DNA from: Bisporella sp. PMI_857
Lineage: Eukaryota; Ascomycota; Leotiomycetes; Helotiales; Helotiaceae
NCBI GenBank assembly: GCA_021307315.1
Contig: JAJSPD010000006.1
Location: 1,114,523-1,178,522 of the forward strand
Direction: 5' to 3'
DNA length: 64,000 nucleotides
The translations under genes and the position numbers were made by a program. Position 1 is the stretch's first letter; every line of letters begins with the position of its first letter. Below the pieces are notes generated by a model. The model saw only the letters and a list, made by a program, of their open reading frames with translations. It did not search any database and was not told the DNA's origin. This document shows positions 36,121 through 48,260 of this stretch, in pieces.

Positions 36121-37393
36121 CTAAACAACCGCCTCTCCCTTCGGCGGCCTCGTCCCAAAAATCGTACTCCCCACCCTCACCTCCCCACTTCCCATCCCAA
36201 TCGCCCCCTCAAAATCCTCGCTCATGCCCATGCTCAACTCTAGCTGCACGCCTAGCTCCCTCTCCAATCTATCCCGCTCCTCCTCAACGTCTTGAAGTCC
36301 TCGTTCTCCTCCCCCTCGCCGGTGGCCTTGCTCCTCGCGATCGCCCCGATCTCATCAGCCCGAGGAGCTTGAGGTTCGGGCACCCGCTCACGATGTGCCT
36401 TGCCAGCGAAAGCGTTTCGCGCCAGGGGTTACCCCCGATTTCGAATCCTCACCCGAAGTGTTCACCTGGATGTGGATGTTCAGCGTTCTGTGGGGCGGGG
36501 ATAGCGAGCACGGCCCGTGGAGAGGAGGGTAGCTTCTTTTCGGTGTCGACGGAGGAGACGAGGTAGAGGTTTGGGATGGTGGAGGCGAGGGTTTGCATTT
36601 ATCTGATGTTTGCTAGTTAGCTACGCTTTGATAGTTGGAGTATACACCACATCCGAGCTTCCAGACCGTAGGATGATAAAAATGGTAAATTAGATGGGCA
36701 CCAAATCACAAATGAGCCAGGAATATAGCAGATAGGAGAACAATAGCATTAAAGAAGGCAAAATGGGGCTCTATCCTTCAAGTGATCATAATGACCTATC
36801 GTCCGTTTCCCCCGTGCCTTGAGAGAATGGTACTCACTGGATTGAAGGCCGCCGATAAAGTGCCACTTGATGCTCCGGGTAGCAGCTCGGCCTTCTCGAT
36901 CAGCTCCGGCATAGTTCTCGCCGAAATGCTCGTGCTTTGTTTCCTGGTGCAAGGCGAAGATGTCGGTGGCTGGCTTGAGCTTGGATACTGCTACCAGACG
37001 GACCTGCATGCACCATTAGCCTAGAATATTATATTTTACTTGTAAAAACGATCACTGCATCTTCTTGGCCGCTATTGCAATACCATACGTTTCCTTATGG
37101 ATCACGTGAACTATGGGATTGGTGTAGGTGTCCTAGCATGCCAGGTCGTCTAGACCACTTGGCCGGAGACTTAGCCTTTTAAAGCTCAATTTGAAGGCAG
37201 TTAAGAATCAGTTTCCAATGTTTGGACAGGATCAAGACTGCACGCAGCAACACATATCGTCCACGTCATAGAGCGGTAGAAAAGAAACTTACGTTACGGC
37301 CATTCGCAACCTTTTGCACTCGAGCAGAAACTTCTGTGAAGTCTCGGCCAAAGCCTTTGCGCGTGCTGGGTCGACTTTCATGTCGACGCTCAT
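36121..37393 (-). CDS. YggS/PROSC pyridoxal-phosphate homeostasis protein, frameshifted
   Basis: A small PLP-binding protein that buffers free pyridoxal phosphate. Exon one (37393-37293) starts MSVDMKVDPARAKALAE and ends CGT AAC|GTAAGT. Exon two (37003-36838) encodes VRLVAVSKLKPATDI, HFGENY and IKWHFIGGLQS; the K of SKLKP is the expected PLP lysine. Exon three runs to TAG at 36121-36123 with PNLYLVSSVDTEKKA, LNIHIQVNTSGEDSKSG, ARHIVSGCPNLKLLGLM, ELSMGMSEDFEGAI and VGSTIFGTRPPKGEAVV. These blocks lie in different frames: at least four single-base shifts are needed, one in a TT/AA pair at 37339-37340. Conservation of every block against a universal single-copy family argues for base-call errors rather than a dead gene. 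Confidence 0.8.
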
Positions 37394-38790
37394 CTTTTCG
37401 TGTCCGTCGATTCGCAGCGTTGGAAGTCTCTTTTTCGCAGTCACTTCGTCATCACTCAGTTCCGCGTGCTTCTCTCCACTCTTTTTCTTTGACCCGTGGG
37501 CGGCGGAGCGGAATGTAGCGGGACCAGTCCTGAACCTGTTCGTTTGTTCTTCTTCTATTTTTAGGCTGACTTTTCCCGAGATCTGTGAACTGCGACGATC
37601 GATCTCAGGTACAGAATGATTGACGCGAGATTGGCCGTGTAAGCTTTTTTTTTTCTTCTCTATTTAAGCGATTTTAGTAAGTCCTTACGTTTGTGCTGGG
37701 TCCGCATAGCAGCGAAGGTGGAATAGCGTCCCCCTGTATGACTTTTGTGGGAAGACTGAGTGGGAACAATACTGGTTGGCGGACAGGGAATAATACTGAT
37801 TGCATTATGCTATACTTGTACAATAGGCCTTTTCATTGTTTGTTGCTTGCGTTTCTGTTGGAAGGCCTACACGGAATTCGGTCATGCCCCAGAACTCCCA
37901 AGTAATGCCCAGATGATAGCCCTTGTGGTGAAAATATAACCTTAATTCAACAAGTCTCCTTCCAGTCTTTTAAATTGAAAACAATCATAGATTCATCCTA
38001 TCCTGTAATAATAATTTGATCCATCATCTCTATCTGTATTGCCCCATCATATCACTCTTCTTTGTGGTTTGCGTGTAATTCCCCCCTGAAACACGCCATA
38101 TTGTGGGCTTGTGGGTTCACCTGGGGCTCCAACCAAAGAAAAAGAAAAAGAAGTGGCGGTTTCAGATCCCTGGCAGCTTGCAGATCATCAGCGTCACAGA
38201 AGCCTGGCCTGGCTGGCGCTGAACCCCCCATCAATCAGGATTCTTTCAAATTCAATCCAATAACCCAGGGTTTTGCTCTCTTTCTCTTTACTATTCCTTG
38301 ATTTTTATCATACCCTTCTTCCAACTTGTACAACACCTTCGCTTGGGGTAAAAATAATATCAACAAACCCCTTTCCTCTCGTTTGTCCTTTCTTTGGTTC
38401 ATTGACAAAAGGTAGGCAATTGGTACATGGACAAGCATGGTGGATCAATTAGATGGCTGATCGCATAGCAGGACGCTGGACGCGTATCAAACGACGAGAC
38501 GAGTCTTCTATACATACCCAGAACATAATAGCACATGGTCCAATTGACCTCATAACAATATTCACGACATCCTCAGACGTTCGACGTCGACAATACCTCG
38601 CTCCGTTCCACGCTCGAGATAAATCCTCCAGCGCCATCCACAAAACACACCCCCTCAGTTGCCATAATCGCAGCCCTTGAGGGACCAGCTATTTTGGCGT
38701 GCATCCGTAATGTCCTTGCGCTCTCCACGCTCGCCATCATTCAATCGCAGTGGATTTCAGCGCTACCCAATAACGAAAATCAAGCCTCCA
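37394..38790. other. divergent intergenic region between yggS-like gene and MscS-like gene
   Basis: About 1.4 kb shared upstream region. Frames here are short and unconvincing. It has T-rich tracts near 37,645 and C+T-rich leader-like sequence near 38,560-38,700. Confidence 0.4.
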
Positions 38791-41489
38791 ACATGCCCTT
38801 CGAAGCCGACAACGGCATCCCCTCTCCAACATCAAGACCAATGCCTCTTCCACGACAGGAGCCCGCAGCCTGGTGAAGAAGCGCCATACCAATCGCCGTC
38901 CCACGACGAGAAGACGGATTGTTTCACAGACGTGGTGCGGGCGGGAAGAGAAAGCTGAAGAAGCTGGACAGCAAGAATAGGGTTGGCACAGACGGCGAAG
39001 AGGTCCAGGTCAATGGCCTAGGCAGGCTGTATAACAAGATTGTCAATTTCTCGGTGGTGACGCGCTACATGGTTTTCGTTATCCCCGTGGGCATCATTCT
39101 CGCGGTACCAATTGTGCTCTATGCCGTGCTCACTGAGCCCCCAAGAACACTGAAGAGAGGGATAATCGATTATTTGTGAATACCGGGGTCCGCGGTATCT
39201 TTTTCTGGACATGGATCGAGGTCGTATGGCTTAGTATCTGGATCTCGAAATTGTTTGCCAAGTTCATGCCTTATATCTTCATGGCTCTGTGCGGTGTCGT
39301 CAGCTCTGGAACGAGGAAATATGCCAGCATTATCAAGGCCGTCGAAATCCCGCTGTCCTTCGTGCTGTGGGCTGTTACCTCTCTTGTTACGTTTACAGCC
39401 TTGACGTCCGCGAGCATTAATGACACGCCGCAGAAGAACTGGGTGAACATTGTTAAGAAGCTGCTTGGCCCAGCGCTCATTGGATGCATCATCTTCCTGG
39501 TTGAGAAGGTATTGGTGCAGATGCTTAGTATCAGCTACCACAAGCGATCGTTCTCAGGCGGATTCGGGATTCGAAGCAGGCGATTCATCTTCTGGGATTG
39601 CTGTACGATGCTTCGAGAGCACTCTTCCCGATGTATTGTCCAGAGTTTAAGGAAGAAGACTATATCATTAATGATAGCATTGACGCCATAATTGCCAAGT
39701 CTACTGGACAGTCGGGACTGCAACACCATTGAAGCTGATTGGAAAAGTTGGTCATGTTGGTGATAAGATCACCTCTGTGTTTGGAAACATCGCATCAGAA
39801 ATCACTGGGAAAGAGGTTTTCAATCCCACCTCAGCACATTCGATTGTTATCGAGGCTCTGGAGAAGACTAGATCCTCTGAGGCTCTGGCTAAGCGATTGT
39901 GATGTCGTTTGTGATTGAAGGCAGGCACTCTTTGCGGATGATATTGCTGAAGTTCTTGGCCCTAGTCGAAGAAAGGCAGAAGAATGCATGCATTTCTTGG
40001 ATAATGACTCAAATGGTGATATCAGTTTGGATGAGATGATTATGAAAGTTGTCGAAATTGGTCGGGATCGGAAATCGATTCAAGCAAGCATGCGAGATGT
40101 TGGACAGGCTATCGGGGTCTTAGACAATGTCGTCTGTGTCATCCTCTTCGTTATTGTCATCTTCATTTTCGGTACGTTTTTCTCGCCATTTTCCCTTCGA
40201 GCTTTCTAACATAATGCAGTCGCTTTCCAAAATGCCAATTTCGTGACAACCCTTGCGACCGCCGGTACCACACTCCTCTCACTGTCCTTTGTCTTCGCCG
40301 CCTCCGTCCAAGAATTCCTTGGCTCATGCATCTTCCTTTTCATCAAGCACCCATTCGACGTCGGTGACCGTGTCGACATCGAGGGCAAGCTTCTCGTCGT
40401 AGAGCAGATCTCCCTTCTCTACACTATCTTCAAGCGTATCGACTGCATGAAGATGGTTCAATCACCTAATATTGTGCTTAACAACCTCTGGGTAGAGAAC
40501 ATCACGCGCTCTAAAGCGATGAAAGAGCAACTGGATATGTTCATTTCCTTTGACACCTCTCTTGAAGATATTGAACTTCTCCGTTCAGAAATGGAAGCCT
40601 TTGTTCGACACCCAGACAACGCAAGAGACTTCCAACCCGACATCACGCTTGAAGCAACAGGGATTGGAAATATGGATAAAATCCAACTCAAAGTCGAGAT
40701 CTGCCATAAATCCAACTGGCACAACGAGACCGTGCGAGCGGCTCGTAGATCAAAATTCATGTGTGCCCTCGTTCTCGCCCTGCGCAAAATCCCTATTTAT
40801 GCTCCAGGAGGAGGCGGTGAGCCTTTGGGAGGCCCTAATAACCCGGCTATAGCGTCTCGGTTACCGATGCCGAAGCAGTATCTGCACGAGCAAAGGCAGC
40901 TACAACAAAAGAAGGCAAGCGCTTGGTCCCTACTAAGAAAGCTGAACCGCCTTCTGAGACTGCAGATGGAAATTTGGGTTCGGCAAGTGAGGCTCAAGCG
41001 GCTGATGCGTTGAATTCGAGAAAACCAGCGATGGACGCTGCGCATAAGGACGGTGATCTTGATGTGGGAGAGCGGTGGAACGCTCCGTCTTCGGAGTCGA
41101 GGACAAGTCTAGATCAACAGCGTAGCAACGACATCGACAATTTGCGAGAAGGACTCATGCAGCGGCAGTCTACTCGCGGTAGGAGGAGGCCTGGAGAAAG
41201 TGCTCCTTCGCTGCCTGAGATTGGTACAGGTCCCGGTTTCATTCTCACTCAACCCAGCCCCAGAGGCAATACGTTTGAGAGCTTGAGGGAAGGTGACGAG
41301 GAAGAGAACGTAGGGATGAACCAGCCCACGGTGTATCAAGGCGCCCCTGGATATGATATGTATCCTACCACGAGCCAGGGGGGCGCCCAACAAGGGAGAC
41401 AGCAATCACAAACGTCAAGGAGGTTGAGCCTGAATTTTAGGCCGCAAAAGAGTACTCAGAGCGGGCAGGGCGGTCAAGGGCTGCAATGA
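38791..41489 (+). CDS. MscS-like mechanosensitive channel with EF-hand (Msy type), frameshifted
   Basis: Eukaryotic MscS homologue; fission-yeast relatives (Msy1/Msy2) are ER channels for hypo-osmotic calcium control. From ATG 38791 (MPFEADNGIPSP) a basic N-terminus leads to spans VTRYMVFVIPVGIILAVPIV, IFFWTWIEVVWLSIWI, FVLWAVTSLVTFTALT and LGPALIGCIIFLVEKVLV. An EF-hand DNDSNGDISLDE (Ca-loop D1, D3, N5, D7, E12) is at about 39,997-40,032. DVGQAIGVLDNVVCVILFVI and, after a short intron (about 40,171-40,219), VAFQNANFVTTLATAGTTLL give the pore region. FLFIKHPFDVGDRVDIEG is the MscS beta-domain signature. The C-terminal tail is disordered and Gln/Ser-rich. Frame changes near 38,870, 38,920, 39,177, 39,555, 39,720, 39,905 and 40,835 are needed to read it as one protein. 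Confidence 0.75.
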
Positions 41490-42862
41490 TGGCTGCACAA
41501 AACAATGAAAATAGAACCCAGTAATTTAGAACGGGTTAATCGAATAACGTCGATATATCGGATAGATGATAGCCCTGGTGGCAGATAAATACTTAGACAC
41601 TGGGGAGTCTTAAGGATGAAGATGTATATATGCCAACGCTAGGTCACACTTCAAATACCAAGCTTAAGAATAGGATTGATAGATAATTCGAAACCTTCCA
41701 TGTACAGTCTCTCTCTCTTTACATTAGTGCATTTCCCCTTGTTTTGATATCTAGATTGATATGTATCGAGTCTTGTTTATTATCTACTCTTACTCTTTTT
41801 TTTTCAAGTTAAATCCACACTTGCGCATCGAACATCATCCTAAACTACATGGTGGGTCTAGCCATGACAATATATCATCAACTCATGAAGAATGCAGCTG
41901 TTCCAAGGTTGGTCCAGGCCTAGGCACGCGCGAAGAGGTGGTGATTAGTCATGCGGTAGCTTAGCTTAAGCGAGCGAGCCCCTGAACATCAACAACAACC
42001 CGCATTTCAGGAGGATCAGAGCCACAATATACTATTCAAAAGAAGCATTCTTATCTTTGGCTCTGATGCATCACCATATATAATACTATTTCAGAGGTCC
42101 GTTAACAAATGCTAGGTAGAGTTTTGTTAGTTATGGTGCGGCTTCGACTTGTTTAATAAGGTACGTTAGCCCTAAATCTCCCAAGCTTAGTGCTGCGAGA
42201 AATACTAGGATCTCATCCCAGCTGCCCAAAGAACATGAAATACCTCTGCGGTGTGCTTCCCCTACAATGTTAGATTACAGGTTCTTACTTGTAGCCGATT
42301 TTTACATTAGATTTTTATGGTTTACTGTTTTGTAATATTTGGCCAAGTGGTAGCTCTGTAGCGAAACTTTATAAACTAACAATGTTTAGAAGTATTTGAC
42401 CAACTTTTCAAGAGTCTTTTTTAATTTTAATTTGATTGTTATTGTCCCAATAATAAAAGGCGATAAATTTTGACAATTGCACATTCGTGTTATTTTATGC
42501 TACACATTCCCTCGAATTTAACTTGCTCAGTAAACTTTTGTTATATCAGTAAAATACTTCAAACTGGCAAGTTTCAATAGTAGGTAAAGTATAAAGAGTT
42601 ATTTGAAAAAGGCGTAAATAAAATAAAAAATAAAAATAAATAAAAAAAAAGGACAACAACTTGGGAGATGACTATAAATAGGTAGACAATGGCTGTGTTG
42701 TAATCCAAGGCAGCAATCTCTATCAAGCACTCCAAGCAAACTTCCCCTTTCGAACCCTTCACTATGAATTCCAAAAATCGAGCGACCCGATCTCTAACGT
42801 AGTGCCCAAGCCCACGCGTATGCCTTGACGAGGCGCGAGACGAACTATACAGTGCTAATGTC
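41490..42862. other. intergenic, A+T-rich
   Basis: About 1.4 kb; 42,400-42,660 is strongly A+T-rich with an (A/T)AAAA run near 42,620-42,650. The minus frame 42,870-42,574 overlaps the end of the next gene in another phase and has no motif. Confidence 0.4.
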
Positions 42863-43449
42863 CTATACATCAGGGATGAGTAACTCCCTTCCGTTTGAGG
42901 CTTGGCTCAGAAATGCCATCGCTACGTGGTTGGTGAACGAGTGTAAATTTTTACCGTACGTCTCGAACCACTGCTTGGTCCCTTCGTGTTCCGAGAGCAT
43001 TTTCACGGCCCAGTCTGAGAGCCGGGTCCATACTGTTGAACGTTTTCTGTTCGTAAAAAGAGTATTGTCATCCAATAACTTGGCCGTTCCCTGGCGTGTA
43101 TGATGGGTGTTAGCTTTTTAGGCCTTTGGCCTACCCATCTCCTTCCTATCCCTGGCGGAGTGATACGACTTGGGGGGGGGGTTGCTATTGTACTTACAAG
43201 CAAAAGGTTATAGAACTTGGGTTCCGGAGCTATCCTAAGCTCCTCCATAAGTTCCTTCCATGGCATGTACTCGAAGCGAGCGATCGCCGTGTCGCGCTCA
43301 CCCTTGTGCTTGGAGCAATACCCCCAGTTCGTCACTGAGCTCCACATTGTCTCTTCGTCGTCTTTGCATGTCCTTGGACAGATTTCTCGCATATAGCGGT
43401 CTTTTCGCCATATGCCGCGGTTGCGCCGGGAGTTCTTGTGGATTCTCAT
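42863..43449 (-). CDS. uncharacterised two-exon gene
   Basis: Exon one (43449-43198) starts MRIHKNSRRNRGIWRKDRYM and contains KDDEETMWSSVTNWGYCSKH and MPWKELMEELRIAPEPKFYN. It ends at CTT|GTAAGT. The intron has a 10-base C run on the minus strand and ends CGCCAG. Exon two (43090-42863) gives GTAKLLDDNTLFTNRKRSTV, then ALSDWAV-like WTRLSDWAVKMLSEHEGTKQ and FTNHVAMAFLSQASNGRELL before TAG. Phases match and the product is about 159 residues. No signal peptide, span or known domain. Translation could begin further upstream. I do not recognise it; a lineage-specific gene or the 3' part of a larger, broken one are both possible. Confidence 0.42.
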
Positions 43450-45566
43450 CTTCCTGCCAGTGGCATCGGCAATACTTATGTGCGGTTATCGACCATGTGC
43501 ACATGTTCCCGATGGATGTTGACTGGTTTCGGGGGTGCCTAGTCATTCTTGCTAGCTTTTTCAAGTTATGGCTTCTAACTGTGTTAATGAACCTTCTTGA
43601 GATCAGATCATAAAGCGCTTTGCTGGTTTGAAATAATGTAGACGTGGACTAAATTTCGTGATGTTTTATATGTTGATATGCTTCCTTGAATCACAGATTA
43701 ACTCTCTTTGTGATTGTAGCTTGTATATTTCTAGCTTCTGAATAGCTGCTCTGCGTATTAGATATAGCATTCTGAATTATTCATGCTTCCTGTGAACTGT
43801 GTGGAGTAATTTGTCCCGTTAATCCCTTCTAGTAATGGATAGATGTTGAAAATCTTCCGATCAAACTATGGTGGTAACACGGATCCAGCGTTAAGTGTTT
43901 TAATTTGAGAATGAATGCGAAGGCCTAGATAGCCTCTCTTCAAACAGTCAATCTGACCGCGACATAACAGAGTTTCCAAAAAGAGTGGTTTTCAGGACTC
44001 CGATATGAGAGCTGTTAAACACAGGGAATTTATTTTATCATATGTAAAAGAGCGCTTCTATATTCTTAAGATGAGCTCTTTGCTTCACTGTAAACATAAT
44101 ATTCTGAACTAGCTTATAAACGGAATTGGACAAGTGGCATTGCAATTTATTGACTACATAGTCCTGGCCGCCCAAAGTAAATTAAATATTATCAAAGCGA
44201 AAAAGGTGTTCTATTGATCTATTCTAGAAATACTAAAAGGATTACAACAAATGGGTACATAGTATACCAGTGGATCATCGCCGGTGCAAGCAAGATTTCG
44301 TGCTCTGGGAAATCAATTCGATGGCCACGACGGTGCGAGATTGGAGTGCGTGAATGGTATTGCTATCATGGGAAATGCCCTTCGAACAGCCTCTATCGGC
44401 GGGCTACTATATCTGGCTCTTGGTAACTTCCTACGCTGCCCTCACGTGCAATCAACACTCCTATCCAAGTGTCATCGCTCAACATGCCGTGAACTTGAAT
44501 GCCCTGCCTATTGTCAGGTACTTTTTCCACCGTCGAAGCTCAAAATGGTGCTGACAATGAATACTTGGTGTCATCTACTGACATCAACCTACGACCGAGC
44601 AAAACCAAACGTGTCCAAGATGGTATTAAAACTGTTATTCACCGCACAGTGAGAGATGTAGTAGAACTCTACATGGACTACCGCTCGGAGTCAAAGTGAT
44701 TGCAGAACGGCAGAGCCTAGGCTAGATGTTGGTAAACGAAGGAATCAATGCCATCTTTAGCGTGACGAAACCTTCATTCAGGCCCACTCCTTGGGAGACG
44801 ACGGCTGGGGAGAAAGTTAAAGAAAGAATGAGGAGCGAATCGGTATACTTCCATTGATTAATCAATCAGCACGTACGACTGCTCCAATTTTATCATCACA
44901 AAAGAGAATATGCTTACACTTTATGAACCATCCGAAGGCATTATGATATCTTCCGGTTTAATTGAGAGTGATGCCCTAGAATGATTGTGTGTTTCCCCAG
45001 AGAAAAGTTCCTGCCAAGGATTTACCCCTGGTAACATATCAATGACACAGAGCAATTACTGTGCTTTGTTACGGCAGGGTAATTCCACTGGGAACTAACC
45101 AACATCACCCAACAGATAGATCCTCCAAGCCCCTGAAGCAATAGGGAGAGGAGAGCATTCTATGCAAGACCATATCGATAGACTATCTGAATAACTCCTA
45201 ATATTTGTGGTGAGGGCACAATTGGCCAAGCCCTCGCGTCCGCACATCAAGCTTTATTGCCAAGCATTTGAAACAGCTCATCCCTGTCAACAGCATACGT
45301 CGTTCGTTGTTGTAAGGTTTTCCCTCTACTCGACTTTACATTACACAAAAACAGCCTGTCTCGCCAGCCCCCCCAGCGCCAGGCGCAGGTGGGGTGATAA
45401 CCAACGACTACTTAAACCTGCACAATCTCCTCCTCACCTCCTTTTTAACTTCTTATTTCTCGCTTCCCTACTTTACTTTTGCTCTCCCTTTCCTCTCTGT
45501 TGCGTGCCGCCTCGAATTACAAGAACCAATTACCCCGCGACAAAGGACCTATAAGAACTCGCTATC
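43450..45566. other. intergenic with a possible unrecognised remnant
   Basis: About 2.1 kb. At 44,290-44,700 three overlapping plus-strand frames could be joined (YYIWLLVTSYAALTCNQHSY and later DGIKTVIHRTVRDVVELYMD), but no family is evident and I do not call a gene. From about 45,420 to 45,510 the sequence is pyrimidine-rich, as expected for the promoter and leader of glutamate decarboxylase. Confidence 0.35.
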
Positions 45567-47298
45567 ATGGTTCATCTAGCAAAGATTCCCTCCGACAAAC
45601 ATGTTAACGCCCCTCTGGTCGAGGGTTTGGAGAAGCTTACCCTCGAAGGATCCGGTGATGATTCCTTCACTACCACCGTCTATGGCAGCAGATTTGCAGC
45701 CCAGGACCTTCCCAAGTTCGAGATGCCCGAGACCGAGATGCCAAAGGAGGTTGCATATCGGATGATCAAGGATGATCTGAGCTTGGATGGCAACCCAATG
45801 CTGAAGTATGTCCTCGGTCCTGATCTTTGTGCATTCGCACAGTATGTCAAGCGGTTTTGAGGCCGACACTAACAATGCCGGGTGTAGCTTGGCCAGCTTC
45901 GTCACTACATACATGGTACGTCTTCTCTTCAATCCAGGAGCAATTGCAGAGCTAGAATTAAGAAATGTATAGGAAAAAGAAGTCGAAGACCTCATGGCCG
46001 AATCTTTTTCTAAAAACTTCATCGACTACGAAGAATATCCGCAATCTGCCGACATCCAGAATCGCTGCGTCTCCATGATTGGCAGACTGTTCAATGCTCC
46101 AACAGATGCCTCTCATTCATCTGCGGTGGGAACATCCACTGTCGGATCCTCCGAAGCCATCATGCTTGGCGTCCTCGCTATGAAGAAGCGTTGGCAGAAT
46201 AAGCGGAAGGCTGAGGGCAAGGACTACAGCAAGCCGAATATTGTCATGAACTCTGCGGTGCAGGTATGTTGGGAGAAAGCCGCGAGGTACTTCGAGGTCG
46301 AGGAAAGTACGTTTCTGTACAGAAGATCGCTATGTGATTAATCCAGAAGAGGCTGTCAACCTCGTGGATGAGAATACGATTGGTATTTGCGTCATCCTTG
46401 GAACGACTTACACTGGGCAATATGAGGACGCAAAAGCTATTAATGACCTGCTTATCGATAGGAATATCGATACAGTCATTCATATTGATGCTGCCTCTGG
46501 TGGGTTTGTCGCACCATTTGTGGTACCAGACCTTGAATGGGACTTCAGGCTCGAGAAAGTGGTTTCCATCAACACTTCTGGTCACAAGTATGCTCCTCTT
46601 TCTATTCATATTTGCAACGTCTGACAAGGAATAGATACGGGCTAGTCTACCCTGGCGTTGGCTGGGTTATCTGGCGGTCTCCTGAATTTCTTCCTAAGGA
46701 ACTTGTCTTCAATATCAACTATCTCGGCGCCGATCAGGCTTCGTTCACTCTCAACTTCTCCAAAGGCGCCTCCCAAGTTATTGGACAATATTACCAGCTG
46801 ATCCGTCTCGGCAAGCACGGTTACCGCTCCATCATGGGCAATCTTACACGTACTGCAGACTATCTTTCTGATTCCCTAGAACAGCTTGGCTTTATTATCA
46901 TGTCCGAGAAAAAAGGAAAGGGCTTACCGCTTGTGGCATTTAGATTGGACAAAAAGAAAGGAAAACACTACGATGAATTCGCGTTGGCACATCAGCTTAG
47001 GGGCCAGATCATGGTCGTTCCTGCATACACTATGGCGCCGAATACGAAAGATCTCAAAATGTTGCGCGTTGTTGTCAGAGAAGATTTCTCGAAGTCAAGA
47101 TGTGATCAACTGCTCCAGGATATTAAGTTGTGCCTTGGTATCTTAGATGACATGGATAAAAAGAGTATTAAGGAACACCAGGAGTATATCAAGAGCCATG
47201 TTAGTCATAGTGGCAAGGCGAAGCATGGACACAACGATTACAAGGATGAGAAGCATAGTCTTCAGGGCAAGACCGGCAAAACCCATGCTGTATGCTAA
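45567..47298 (+). CDS. glutamate decarboxylase (PLP-dependent)
   Basis: Converts L-glutamate to GABA and CO2 in the cytosol. The exons are 45567-45805, 45888-45915, 45973 to 46587 and 46635-47298. Residues of family type: [14 protein letters not shown] across two splices, then [64 protein letters not shown] (PLP-ring Asp) and [14 protein letters not shown], with the Schiff-base Lys at the last splice (CAC AA|GTATGC..ATAG|A TAC). The C-terminal tail is His/Lys-rich, without a clear calmodulin helix. Around 46,304-46,315 two single bases are missing (an A in GAAAG and one after GTTT), putting the part from [16 protein letters not shown] on in a new frame. Otherwise complete, about 540 residues. 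Confidence 0.88.
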
Positions 47299-48260
47299 AG
47301 CTTTTAGGATGTTATAGTTGTGGAATTGACGGATGGGTTGGGTGATTAAAAGGATGCATGCGATGAGTTTATGGAAATGAGAAATGATGAACTTTTGATG
47401 AAATATCTCCCCTTGAGAGCAAAAGTTCTGGTGCTTAGGGTGAGGTCGGTATAGTGGCCTCATGTGTGTGTCATTACTGTCTCCGGAATGCGCGATCCTC
47501 TCTCGCGCCTTGTCGCCATTTTGCTTCTCGATCAACTCCACATTTATGATCAGCTTGATAGTTGTGTTCGACGTTTGTATCACATTTACCGTTCAATCGC
47601 GCAGAGGCCCTCAATTTTGATAGAATTCTATCCATCCTCGCGGTCATAGAATACCGGTTCGGGGGTTCAAATTGGGTGTTTGAAGGCCTGTAAACGGCAG
47701 TGGTAAATTCGGTATAATTTTTTTTTCTCCATCAGGTGAATCCTCTCTCACTTCCTACCTCCAACTTCCCATTTTAATCACAGTATGACAGCCCTCATCT
47801 TCCACCTCGATATGCTGTTACGTGGACAAAATCACAGGTATGTTTTATATACTGTACAAATTCACAATTAGTTAACACATGAGATAAGGTTCATTATGGT
47901 AAAAATCTGTAGTACGTCGTTCCTTTATGTAGCAAGGCTTATATTAAAGAAAACTAAATATTTTAACGTAGTACACGAATTTAAATATTGAACCATTCAC
48001 CTTATGCCACAGCTGCATTATTGATGGTTCGGCTAAAAAGAGGCAAGCTTGTCTGGGCAACAGCACCTCAAAATCCCAACACGTGTAATTTGCTTACGGC
48101 TCACACCTTATTCTTGAGCTTGTATCATGGTTATTCTTTACTGGATGCGTTATTTGGCATCGAAAGATGTCGGTCGAGTGTAAGTGTTTGTTTATTCAGC
48201 GCATCTTACCAATATAGGCAGGTGAGTTCGATGGGCGGATAAGAAGAATGGGATGCCCGG
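47299..48260. other. intergenic
   Basis: About 960 bases with no convincing gene. A T run is at about 47,720. The frame 47,988-48,242 has no motif. Confidence 0.4.

Noticed and set aside
44284..44699. Three overlapping plus-strand frames that could be joined
   Set aside because: Joins are possible but no family or splice sites support them; kept only as a note.
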